Assembly (NCBI RefSeq): GCF_003597395.2
Contig: NC_133772.1
Span: forward strand, 144,383,999 to 144,447,998
Direction: 5' to 3'
From: Chelonoidis abingdonii
Taxonomy: Eukaryota > Chordata > Testudines > Testudinidae
Length of the DNA stretch: 64,000 bases
Below the pieces are notes generated by a model. That model was not told the origin of the DNA. It was given only the letters and a program-made list of their open reading frames with translations, and ran no database searches. This document shows, piece after piece, positions 48,547 to 59,100 of the stretch. Position 1 is the stretch's first letter. Every line of letters starts with the position of its first letter. A program made the position numbers and the translations under genes.

Positions 48547-49720
48547 CTTCTCTTCCTAAGCAAGCCCACTGTATGCTTAATTACAGAGAAAACATATTAA
48601 ACATGGTAAAATAACCTAAAGGCCTGCAAATAAATGTACCAAAATTAACCCCTGCATCCTAACAGAGATTCTGGCAGAATTATCTCTTCAACATCACCCC
48701 ATAGGGGAAACCTGGGGGTTACTGTTACCCTGGAATCTGCCATTCCTGCATGTACCCCAGAATTTGACATGACTGCAGTCAGCCATTTTGATCCATTGGC
48801 AAGTGTGCACAAGACAAATGCCCACTTTTGTTCAAAAAAATGGGGTACAGGGGATCATGTGGGGGGTGAGCGGCAATGCCAGCTCCATGCAGGGGAGAGG
48901 CAGGGCTTGGGAGTGGAGCAAGCAGTGCTCAGGCGAGCAGTGACACAGCCCCATCCTCACACGGGGAGGGGGACTCGGGCCAGGCCAGCCCCATGTTGGT
49001 GGGGAGGGCTTGAACGAGCAGCTTGGGCCAGCCCCGCGCAAGGAGGGACAGGGCTCAGATTATCCCACCTGATGTCCCATTTTCCCTTTGGCTAATATGG
49101 TCATCGTAGCTCAAAACAAGCACACCTATGGCATGATTACTCCACCCTTTTACACAGCTCAGGGGTCTTTGCCCCCTGAAGCAAGTAATTAGCACTCAAT
49201 GGCTCTCTTTCCCCAGGGCATATCTTCAGAAGGTTAGCTTAGAGGGGGACTCTCAAGATACTTCCTAGGAAATACACTTCATGTGTATTGCTGCAAAAAG
49301 ACCTTTGGACTTCATCTTCCTTTCCAGAGATTGCACTAATATTGTCTAAGGAAGTTCCATACAATCTCATGGTAGCTCCTCAACATTTGCATTTCTAAGA
49401 CAATGTACCCCCAGCGTATTAACCCTAATTCAGTAAGGTTTAACTTTATTCAATAACTTTCATTAAGAATATTACAGGATATTGTCAGTTTCTCACAGCA
49501 GCAGCACAGCGGGTGGAAATTGCATTCATGTCCACTTCACAGTCACTTTACCCTACCTCAGTGGAGTGGAAAGGCATTAGTGCAAGTGAGAAGCAGGCCC
49601 CTTGTTTAAAGTGATTTTCTTGATGCAAATCCACACAAACCCAGTGCCAGTCTCCCGTTCCTCAACCCCGTCTGAAGGGGAGAAGAAGAAGAACAGAGGG
49701 CACAGGACTGAAACACTCTT
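48547..49720. other. No gene recognised; G-rich block 48840-49060
   Basis: The G-rich block supports overlapping frames on both strands (108 and 69 aa) without any domain. Confidence 0.4.
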
Positions 49721-49724
49721 CCCG

Positions 49725-50797
49725 AGTCATAGAGTCCAGCCCCAGGCTATCACAGGCACCTCCATGTATAATACCAGTCATAAACATGTCAAGTTCCATT
49801 TTTAAACTACTGAGGTTGTTTGCCCCACTGTTCCTATTGGAAGGCTGTTCCAGAACCTCACTCCCCTGGTGGCTGGAGACTATGATGGGGCGTCTGTCCC
49901 ACACTGGCAGAAAAGGGGTTAAAAGCAGCCCTAGGAAGGCTGTGCAGGAGGCAGCCAATCACAGAAGGGCTTACAGGAGTAGCCAATCAGGGCTGGGCTG
50001 GCCCATATAAGAAGGGCTGCAAAACAGAGCAGTGAGCTTCAGAAGGAAGGACTGGCTGCCTTGCAGGCAGGAAACACCCTGGACAGAGCAGTGCTGCAGG
50101 CAGAGACCCTGAGAGCTAAAGGCAGCTCCTGGCAGACTGCAGAGATCTGTGGACTGAGGCCCTGATGAAGGGCAGGGAGGGTGCTGGAACCACTGAAGGG
50201 AGTGGCTGGACAGCAGACTGCAGGTCCCCCTGAAGGGGAGGAAACAGAGTATGGCATAGCCAGAGTGCAGTGACACTGATGAGGATGTCCTGGGAGTGAT
50301 GTGGGTCCAGGAACGGAGGTGATAGCAGGCAAGACACCACCAGAAGAGGGTGCAATGCTAATTCACTGGGCAGCCAGCAGGAGAAGCCACAGTGGTGAGT
50401 CGCGTCTCATCACAGACACCTTCTTCTAATTTCCAGCCTAAATTTATTTATGACCAGTTTATCCCCATTTGTTCTTGTGCCACCATTGTCCTTTAACTTA
50501 ATAGTTCTTGCTAATTATGCCCTGCTGTGTTTATGGAGAGCAGTCACGTTCCCCCTCAACCTTCATTTGGCTAGGCTAAACAAGCCAAACTTTTCTAGTT
50601 TCCTTGCTTAAGGGAGGCCCTCCATTCCCCTGATTATCCTAGTAGCCCTTCTCTGCACTTGTTCCAGTTTGAACTCATCTTTCTTGAGCAGTGGAATTGT
50701 ACACAGTATTTGAAACGTGTCCTTACCAATGCCTTGTACCGTGTCATTAGCACGTCCCTATCTCTACTGGAAATACCTTGCTGGATACGTCCTAGGA
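49725..50797 (-). mobile_element. CR1 fragment with ORF2 C-terminal region, interrupted by an LTR
   Basis: Starts 'agtcatagagtccag' (3' end). It continues through 'ggaaggctgttccagaacc' and, after the LTR, 'ggctaggctaaacaagcc' and 'tagtagcccttctctgcac'. The minus strand reads 'TRYKALVRTRFKYCVQF' near 50740, a typical CR1 reverse-transcriptase C-terminal motif. It is cut at 50797 by a hAT-like element. Confidence 0.85.
49883..50414 (+). mobile_element. Solo LTR in CR1 (532 bp)
   Basis: Starts TGATGGGGCGTC and ends TCTCATCACA. It has two CCAAT boxes (49955 and 49983) and 'catataagaa' at about 50004 as a TATA box. The flanks GACTA (49878-49882) and GACAC (50415-50419) are an imperfect 5-bp TSD. 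CR1 text is continuous across it, which fixes the ends well. Confidence 0.7.
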
Positions 50798-50937
50798 CTG
50801 GGGTTGGCAACCTTTCTGCAGTTCTCTGCCGAGTCTTCACTTCTTCACTTTAACTTAAGGTTTCACGTGCCAGTGATACATTTTAACATTTTTAGAAGGT
50901 CTCTCTCTGTAAGTCTATAATACATAACGAAACTATT

Positions 50938-51459
50938 GTTGTATGTAAAGTAAAAAAAGGTTTTCAAAATGTTTAAGAAGCTTCAATTAAATTAAAATGC
51001 TGATCTTACGTCACCGACCCACTCAGCCTGCTGCCGGCCTGGGGGTTCCGTTCACCTAGTTTGGCAATGAGCTGAGCAGGGCCTGCAGCTGGGACCCCAG
51101 ACCAGCAGGGAGCTGAGCGGGGCCTGCGACTGGAACCCCAGCTGGCAAAGGGCCGGTGGCCAGGACCCCAGACCAGCAGTGGGCTGAGCGGCTCAGCCTG
51201 TTGCTGATCTGAGGTTCTGTCCACTGGCTCCAGCCAGCCAGGGTCCCGGCTGCCAACCCTGCTCAGCCCGCTGCTGGTCTGGGATTCTGTCTGCCAGCCG
51301 GGGTCCCAGCCGCAGGCCCCACTCAGCCCACTGCTGAACTAGGTGAATGGAGCCCCAGGCTGGCAGCAGGCTGAGTGGGTCGGTGACGTAAGATCAGCAT
51401 TTTAATTTAATTGAAGCTTCTTAAACATTTTGAAAACCCTTTTTTACTTTACGTACAAC
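50938..51459. repeat. Long inverted repeat (107-bp arms, about 97% identical)
   Basis: The arms 50938-51044 and 51353-51459 are reverse complements with about three mismatches, both including 'aagcttcaattaaatt' and 'acgtcaccgacccactcagc' (or its inverse). The symmetry continues inward ('ttcacctagtt' and 'aactaggtgaa'). The spacer is GC-rich and repeats 'ccagaccagcag'-type phrases. Confidence 0.85.
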
Positions 51460-51805
51460 AAAAGTCCTGGCCCTGCCCACATACAGTGGGTACCTACCTT
51501 CTCCCTGGCTCGAGCCCATTCCTTTCCTCTCTCTGCACTGAGCTGAGAGTGGGAGTGCACTGAGCACAGAGTTGGGGGTGAAGGAGCAGGCTGGGAGTTG
51601 GGGTGCAGGGTCAGGCCAGGAGCTAGAATGAGGGAGGGAGCTTGGGGTTGGGAAGGAGGTTTGGGTGTGAAGCTTTTACCTGAGACAGCTCCCATTTGGT
51701 GCAAGGGGTACAGGTGGGAATGTAGGGGGAGGGTGCAGGAGCTCCCATTTGGTGCTCAGGGAGGGGGTGGGGATATGGGGGGGTGCAGGAGTCAGGGTCG
51801 CACAC

Positions 51806-53017
51806 ACACACCACCGCCCTCTGCCTGACTCCACTGCACCCTCCCCAACACCCCCGCCCTGTCCTGACTTCCCCTTGCCCCTGGACACCCCCCCCCCAAC
51901 CCCAGCCTCTGTCCTGACCCTGCACCCCTTCACACACTCACCCAGCCTCTGCTGACCCCTGCCACTCACACACACAGCCTTGCCTGACCCTGAAGCCCTC
52001 ACACACACCGCTTGCTCTTGCCCTGACCTGCAACCTCGACACACCCAGCTCTCTGCCCTGACCCCTGCACCCAGCCTTGCCTGACCTGCACCTCCACAAA
52101 CACCAGCTCTGCCCTGACCCTGCACCCACCTCCCACACACACCGACAGCCCTCTGCCTGACCTGCACCCTCCACCACACTACAGCCCTCTGCCTTTGACC
52201 CCTGACCCCTTCACACCCAACCCAGCCTCTGCCTGCCCTGCAAGCCCTCCACACACACCCAGCTCTCTGCCCTGCCGCTGCACCCCCCGCCATCTGCCTG
52301 ACCTGCACCCCCCACTCCCCACCCAACACCGCCAGCCTTGCCTGACCCCTGCAGCCCTCCAACACCCCGCCCTCTGCTTGCCCTGCCCCTCCACAACACC
52401 CATCTCTGCCTGACCTGCCCTCACCTCTGACCCTGCCCCCCCCAACACCCAGCCCTCTGCCTGACCCCTGCACCCCCCCACCCCAGCCTCTGCCTTGACC
52501 CTGCACCCCGTCCCCACGACCCCAGCCCTTGCCTGCCCTTGCACCGCTCCCACACCCATCCTCTGCCTTGACCCCTGCCCCTGCTCACCCACCCGCCTGA
52601 CCTGACCTCTCACGACCCGCGCCTCTGCCCTGACCCTGCACCACCACACCACCCCACCGCTCTCTGCCCTGACCCTGCACCACCCCACACACACCAGCCC
52701 TCTGCCTCACACACACCCTCAGCCCTCTGCCTGACCCCTGCACCCCTCCCAAACACGCCCCCTGCCCTGACCTCCCCTCCCCCACCAACCCAGCCCCCGC
52801 CCGGGGCCCCCCCCCCCTACGCATACCCCCCCTCTGCCTGACCCTGCACCCTTCCCCACACACCGCAGCCTTTTGCTGCCCTGACCCCTCACACACCCGC
52901 CATCTGCCCTTACCCTTGCACCCTCCACACATACCCAGCTTTGCCTGACCTTGCCCCCCACAACCGCCCCTTCTGACCCTGCACACAAAGCCAGCCTCCC
53001 ACACCTGGGACTCTTCT
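51806..53017 (-). repeat. Minisatellite array, C-rich strand up
   Basis: Dozens of decayed copies of a roughly 38-45-bp unit with 'cctctgcctgacccctgca' and 'cacacacccag' phrases. Spacing is irregular, with many one-base differences of the kind seen in uncorrected long reads. The long minus-strand frames here (276, 171 and 139 aa, Gly/Arg/Val-rich) are artefacts of the repeat. Confidence 0.85.
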
Positions 53018-53042
53018 NNNNNNNNNNNNNNNNNNNNNNNNN
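53018..53042. other. Assembly gap (25 N)
   Basis: A run of 25 N of placeholder length. It separates the C-rich array from a second copy of the left flank. Confidence 0.98.
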
Positions 53043-54595
53043 CGATATAGAAGAGGAGCGGCTAGCAAAATGGCTAAATAATCCACGTGGCAGCCGTTGA
53101 CCAGGAAGCCAGTGGGAAGTCCGCGTCTCATCACAGACACTTTCTTCTAATTCCAGTCCTAAATTTATTACGACCAGTTATCGTCCCATTTGTCTTCGCT
53201 AGGTCCAAAGGCATTGGTAGCAACACCGGAATTGCTCAACTTTACACTTTACAATAGATCTATAGTCTTAATCTTGAGTGTTACGACCAATCACTAGCTC
53301 GCTTCAAGTTGTAGGAAGAGAAGAGAATGAGGTTAAGTCTATACAGTATATCCCCCCTCAACCTTCAATTTGGCTAGGCTAAACAAGCCAAACTTTTCTA
53401 AGTTTCCTTCTACAAGGAAGGCCCTCCATTCCCCCTGATTAAGCCTATACCCTTCCTGCACTTGTCCAGTTTGAACTCATCTTCTTGACGTGGAATTACA
53501 GCAGTATGAAACGTGTCCTAACCAATGCCTTGGTACGGTTCATAGCACGTCCCACTCTACGAAATACCTTTGCGATACGTCCTATCGGACTGGGGTTGCA
53601 ACCTTAATGCAGGTCTTCCTGGCCGAGATCTCATCTCACTTTAACTGTGAAGGTTTCACGTGCCAGTGATACATTTAACATTTTAGAAGGTCGCTCTCTG
53701 TAAGTCTACTATATACTATAACGAAACGATTGTGTATGTAAAGTAACAAAAAGTTTCAAAATGTTAAGAAGCTTCAATTAGAATATAAAATGCTGATCAC
53801 GTCACCGCCACCAGCTGCTGGCCCGCCTGGGTTCCGTTCAACCTATTTGTCATGACTAACAGGGCCGCAGCGGGGACCCCAACCACAGGGGAGACTGAGC
53901 GGGGTGCCGCGAGCTGAACCCGCTGCAGTTTGTCTGTGCATAATGGGCCTGTGTTGTCCCAGGGACTTACCTCCCAGACCAGACAGTGGGCTGAGGCGCG
54001 CTCAGCACTGTTGCATAGGGATTCGGAGTTTTGTCCACGTGGCTCTCAGCCATCCAGTGGGTCCCCCTGCCTGCCAACTTTCCTGCTCAAGACCGCGCGC
54101 TGGGTGGGGAAAAATTTCCCTGTCCGCCGCCAGCCGGGGTCGTTTTGTCCACCGTATCCAAGGCCCCATTCAGCCCACGCTGAACTAAGGGTGAATGGAG
54201 CCCCAGGCTGGACACGGCTGAGTGGATCGTGTGACGTAAGATCACCATTTTAAATTTAATTGAAGCTTCTGCTCTCTCTAAACATTTGAAAAACCTCTTT
54301 ACTTTACGTACAACAAAAGTCCTGCCTGCTCACATACAGTGGGTACCTACCTTCTCCCTGGCTCAGCCATTCTTCCCTCATCTGCACTGACTGAGAGTGG
54401 GATGCACTGAGCACAGAGTTGGTGAAGAGCAGGGCGGAGTTGGGGTGCAGGTCAGGCCAAGGACAGAAGAGGGAGAGCTTGGGTTGGGAAGGAGGTTGGG
54501 TGGAGCTACCGAGAACAGCTCCATGGGCAAGGTACAGTGGAAGTAGCGGGGGCAGGAGCTCCCATGTGGCCAGGAGGGTGGGAATGGGGTGCATC
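53043..54595 (+). repeat. Noisy direct duplicate of 50340-51800, probably an assembly artefact
   Basis: The order of 50340-51800 is repeated with many small insertions and deletions: LTR end 'cgcgtctcatcacagacac' (53123), CR1 text (53160-53590), hAT left end 'ggactggggttgcaacc' (53587), 'aagcttcaatta' (53771), 'gagccccaggctgg' (54200), then 'cagtgggtacctaccttctc' (54337). A true duplication would not break and resume exactly at a gap and show read-error-like indels. Confidence 0.8.
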
Positions 54596-54790
54596 AAGGC
54601 AGAGGGCTGGGTGTGTGTGTGTGACGGGGGTGCCGGGGTCAGGGCAGAGGGCTGGGTGTGTGGTGTGGGGGGTGCCGGGGTCAGGGCACAGGGCTGGGGG
54701 TGTGTGTGACAGGGGTGCAGGGGTCAGGGCAGAGGGCTGGGGGTGTGTGTGGTGGGGGGTGCAGGGGTCAGGGGAGAGGGCTGGGTGCTT
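54596..54790 (+). repeat. Minisatellite array, G-rich strand up (about 43-45-bp unit, five copies)
   Basis: 'agagggctgg' (or 'acagggctgg') recurs at 54601, 54646, 54688, 54731 and 54775, spacing 45, 42, 43 and 44. It is the reverse complement of the array at 51806-53017. Confidence 0.88.
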
Positions 54791-55199
54791 GACTCATGGG
54801 GGTGTTCCCATTCTCAGGCCCCTGCCATGAGTTGCTCATGGCATAGGGCTGGAGGGGATATGCCCCAATTCCCCCCTTTTCCCCAAGGCCCCGTCCCTGC
54901 CTCTTCCCCGAGCACAGCAGCGAGCACACTGCAGCTCCGCTTCTCCCGATCCCCCTCGCAAGGGCGATCAGCTGATCGGCGCAGGGAAGGAGAGGAGGAA
55001 AACAGCACACTGGGGGAAGAAGCAGGGGAGTGGGAGGTTGGCTGCCAGCAGGACCAAGCTTCTGCCTCCTTCCCCTGCAGGAGAGAGCGGTGGGGCTGAG
55101 TGGGGCCGGGATGCCGGCAGGCAGCAGCATGTCATGAAAAATCAGCTCACATGCTGTCTTTGGCATGAGTGCTGCAGGTTGCTGATCCCTGACCTAGGA

Positions 55200-56374
55200 T
55201 ATTCAATGTCTGTCTTCTCTGGAAAGACCTTCCCCCACTTTAGTCCTGCCCCCTGGAAGCTCTTGCCCTTCTTACTCAATTTAACCTCCTACCCAGGGCA
55301 TGGTTTTCATGAGGTGCAAGGATGGTCATTTTCCTTCTGCATCCTATTCACTATACCAGAATAATGTTTGCAATACTGTCTTGATGTGCATGGGCCTGTT
55401 CTTCCTTTCCGCTCTTGAAGGAAAGAATCTGGCAGAGTGTCCCTAACCCAGTGCTGCTGAGAGTGTGGTGTTGTGAGATGCTACCGGTGTGGTGCTCTGC
55501 TCTGTTCAATGTTGATATCAATCGGCTGCGTGCGTGTGTTCCCTCTGTGCTGCCCCAGCTCTGCGTAGGTAGCTGACACAGCAGACCCGAGAGAACCCCC
55601 AATGACCACAGACTCTAGTAAGGTACGAAGGCATGTCGGCCAGGTTTATTGTCGAAGAGAAACAGTCACCAGCTCCCTGGCAAACGACATCCAAGGTGGT
55701 GCTAAGGTCCTGCTAGCCAGTACATATGTGCTCCCTGACAATGGACTCGGCTCAGTCAGTGGCGGGACTTTCCACTGCCCCCTAGGCCGGACCCAGACAT
55801 CGCCCCAGGGATACATTCTTATACACAGGTACAAACAAGTTACACATCACTCCTGACGTATTGAGGTGCAACCCCTCTACGTAGTAAGGACACACCTCTC
55901 ACCTTGTACATGTTGATTCGAACAAAACAACTCTCATATTCCCCTTTTGGCCCTGTCATTGGGTTGGGTCAGCCTGTTCCTTGTTATCTGTGTGGAGTGT
56001 ACAGTATGTGAATGTTCTGATCTCTGGTGTTTAGTACCTTTTAGGTATGTCTCTTTTTGCAGCATCAGCCCTTCCTTGCCAGCTTCTGTGAGCAGGGCCT
56101 GCCTCTGGCTCACAGCTTAACTTTGCTTTGTTAGCAAAGTCTTGACTGTTACTTTAGTTCAGGCCTTAGGACTCATACCAGGCCTCTGATACCAAGGTTT
56201 ATATCTCAGGGCCTCCTCTTATGACATGTGTAAAACTAAAAGTGGAATGCGAACCCCAAAAGAGTCAGGTTGAGTTCAGAATGCTGAAACCCCCAGTGGT
56301 ATGTGAACTGCTTATCAATGAACCATGCAGAAGTGATCTGAATGTGGGAAGTTGTGACTGGAGCTGTTTATACA
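55200..56374 (-). other. Unclassified; possible minus-strand LTR around 55560-56225
   Basis: The reverse complement has 'gacaataaacctgg' near 55650, a plausible poly(A) signal, and the block is LTR-like in length. The ends and TSD are not seen. No host gene is visible. Confidence 0.35.
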
Positions 56375-56672
56375 GAGACCTGACCTACGCTGGGGGGTAC
56401 GATTGATCTAAGTTATGCAACTTCAGCTACGTGAATAATGTAGCTGAAGTCGACATGCTTAGATCGACTTACTGTGGTGTCTTCACTGTGGTAGGTCAAC
56501 TGCTGCTGCTCCCCCATCGACTCCGCCTGCACCTCTCTCGGCAGTGGAGTACAGGAGTCGATAGGAGAGCACTTGGGGATCGATTTATCACGGCTAGACT
56601 AGATGCGATAAATTGACATCTGCTGGATCTATCGCTGGCCACCAATCCAGCGGGTAGCATAAACATACCCAG
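56375..56672. mobile_element. Palindrome-rich MITE (Harbinger-like)
   Basis: Contains the hairpin 'cttcagctacgtgaataatg' closing on 'tagctgaag', paired 'gatctaag'/'cttagatcg', and 'gcgataaattgacatc' near the right end, finishing 'aacatacccag'. The plan is like 61209-61502. The left TIR is poor. Confidence 0.6.
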
Positions 56673-56753
56673 AGAGCACAAAGTCTCTCTCTCTACATTT
56701 TTAAGCCCCTTTGGAAGGAGCTGTTTGAAATTTATCAAATTTGCATTTTTTAG

Positions 56754-56771
56754 TTAAAAAAAAAAAAAAAC
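56754..56771 (+). repeat. Poly(A) tract
   Basis: About 16 A in a row; no retroelement is recognised upstream. Confidence 0.85.
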
Positions 56772-59097
56772 AGGAAAAAAGTCAAAGAAATGGCCAGAAT
56801 TTTGTTCTCTATTTTTCATCTGGCTCTGGCATTTATGCAGTGAGTAAGCATTTGGACTTAAGGTTGAATGTCGTCTTTGGTGGCCAAACATACAACTTGA
56901 ATGGAACATTACTAATAGCAAAAAATATCAGCAAATTCTTCACACAAGCAAGCCACAGGTTGAAATACATTTGCACAAACCATCCACTGAACACAATACA
57001 TAATTTACTAACAAAGTGGCTAAATTCATCACATTTTTCATTGCAAACAATTTACTGAGCTCCAATTTTTTTAGCCAGGTTTGTCAGCATCTCTCTAGGA
57101 TATTTCTGTTAAGTTAAAGTTGCAACTGAAAACTTTAACATGGGAAGGGATCTTTCACATACGTTCACAGGCTGCTAATGGGAAACATAATGAACAATTA
57201 GCTTGAGGCTGCTGAGACGAACCATTTATGAATATGGCAAACAATTCATTGGAATGCAAAGATGTCAAACTTCTGAGTTAAACCTAGAAACATCCCTTCT
57301 GCTCACCAGTGAGAGAGATCCTGGCACTGAATGTCTCCTACGTCAGAATGACACAACCCAACATGCAGCAAATGCAGATGACCATGCTTGAAAATTTTCT
57401 ACTTACACAGCTGAATGCAAGGGACAAGTGCGCAAAGGAAGACTAACTGTGAACTGCCACCCTGGGTCAGTTTAATGCAGGGTCATTTTGTACCAATATA
57501 GTGTGTTGCTTGGGTGGCTACATATGGTTAATTAGTCGTATTGGAGTCGGGGGAAAATAACTTTGTTGCATGCATGTATTTGAACTCTCTCTGCAGAAGC
57601 CTCTTTACATCTATAGCGATGGTTAATTTTCTAGCGATTTTCCATTGTACGTATATTTTTACAGACCAGACTTGCAGCTGTTGTACATTAATGAACTGAT
57701 TTTAATGGAAGCATGGCCAGTTTCCACCAGCTGAGGATCTGTTCTGATATTTCTGAACAGTTACCTTGAAATGCAGAAATAGTTTAGCTAACACAATAAC
57801 ATTTCTAAAGCAATTTCTGCTCTTCATTTTATTACCTTGCAGGGAAAAGGCATTGGGAATGTATCATGCACCACCGTCGACATTAGAAATCTGCCAACTA
57901 TGGGTATAGACATCATGGGGTTGCTTGTATATTCACAGGTAGCTTGTTTGGTTGGTTTGTTTTTGGTTTTTGGCTGTCCTCTGCTTTATCATCTGGTGTA
58001 ATTTCCTGATTATCTGTCTGTTAAATGCCTGATGCAATTACAAGGGGCACTGGATCAGGCTCTAAGACAGTAACCCATAAATGTAGAATACGGTCTTGGT
58101 TTGTTAGTAATCCCAAGATACGGCACCAGAAAAACAAACAGCTAAGCCGTATTTGTGTACATGCCACAGCACACCAGGGCCTTTCCCCCCACCCCCAATG
58201 TACAATGAAAATCAAGGGGTGCAATGGGGAAGGTGAGAGGAGGCAGAGGATTGGCTTGATTAAAACTGTGACAGAGGTAAATCAGCTAAACCCTGATAAA
58301 GGAAGGCACCTATATACAAGCTTTTTTAACTCTTTTAGGTTGACTTCAGTGGGATTATTCAGAAGTTTAAAGCTAAGTGAAAAATCTAATTCTTTGCTGG
58401 TGCAGGAGAAGACGAGTGGTGAAAGAGAAAAGGGAAAATAAAAACAAGAGGAGGCAGCTGGTGCTTACCTGCTCTCTCCTTTTTCAGAATCCCATTGGAG
58501 AAGAGCAAACAGTAACAGAGCAGCAGCAGGGAGACCTGGAGAGGAACAGTACTCAGCATGTCCATTCTGGGCAGGCTGTCAGAGGGCGTGGGCTGAGTTT
58601 AATCACACCTCCCACCACACTGTACAGAGGAAGCTGCTCTTGTGCATGACAATGTCAGTTAAGGTGCCCACGCCCAGGATATTCAGGGCTGCATCGTGTT
58701 CCCTTTGCAAAGTTTTTGGAGCTTGTCCTACTTCAGGAATAGTTCTGGATGGATTCAAGGATGGGTGCAGCCCAGGGCAGTGTCCATATTTAGCTGAACT
58801 TCTATCGCTAGCTCAGGAGAACACAACTCCTTCAGGGATTTTCTTCTTATTTAGAATGAACAATCTCCACTTTTCCTCTCCACTGGAAAGGAAAATGCCT
58901 TGTCATGCAAGTGACTCTATTACATCCTTAATATGCCTCTGAAATCCCCACAGACGAATGGGTTCTTAAACCAGTGGTGAAATTCCTGGTATTTTGCTTG
59001 TGACACTAAAGACATTTCAAGCTTCTTGCATTCAGGAGGGCACCTGTGTTTATTCTCTTTTAAAATCGTTTAAACCCTCAACCCTCCAGTGGGCAAC
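56772..59097. other. No gene recognised
   Basis: Mostly AT-rich single-copy-looking DNA. Frames of 138 aa (58025-58441) and 105 aa (56741-57058) show no domain, and their start contexts are ordinary. Confidence 0.45.
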
Positions 59098-59100
59098 TTA

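Larger units (their letters stand above)
50798..55191. mobile_element. hAT-like element with an expanded and misassembled interior
   Basis: The left end CTGGGGTTGGCAACC and the right end GGTTGCTGATCCCTG are inverted. The flanks TCCTAGGA (50790-50797) and ACCTAGGA (55192-55199) agree at 7 of 8 bases, as expected for hAT. The interior holds a long palindrome, a minisatellite, an N gap and a repeated noisy copy of its own left part, so its apparent 4.4-kb length is not reliable. I see no transposase. Confidence 0.65.

Noticed and set aside
51676..52694. Minus-strand frames of 276 and 171 aa, Gly/Arg/Val-rich
   Set aside because: They are translations of a G-rich minisatellite with probable read errors; no domain and no start context.
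51806..53017. CRISPR-like array
   Set aside because: The units touch one another, vary in length and have no unique spacers; it is a minisatellite in vertebrate DNA.
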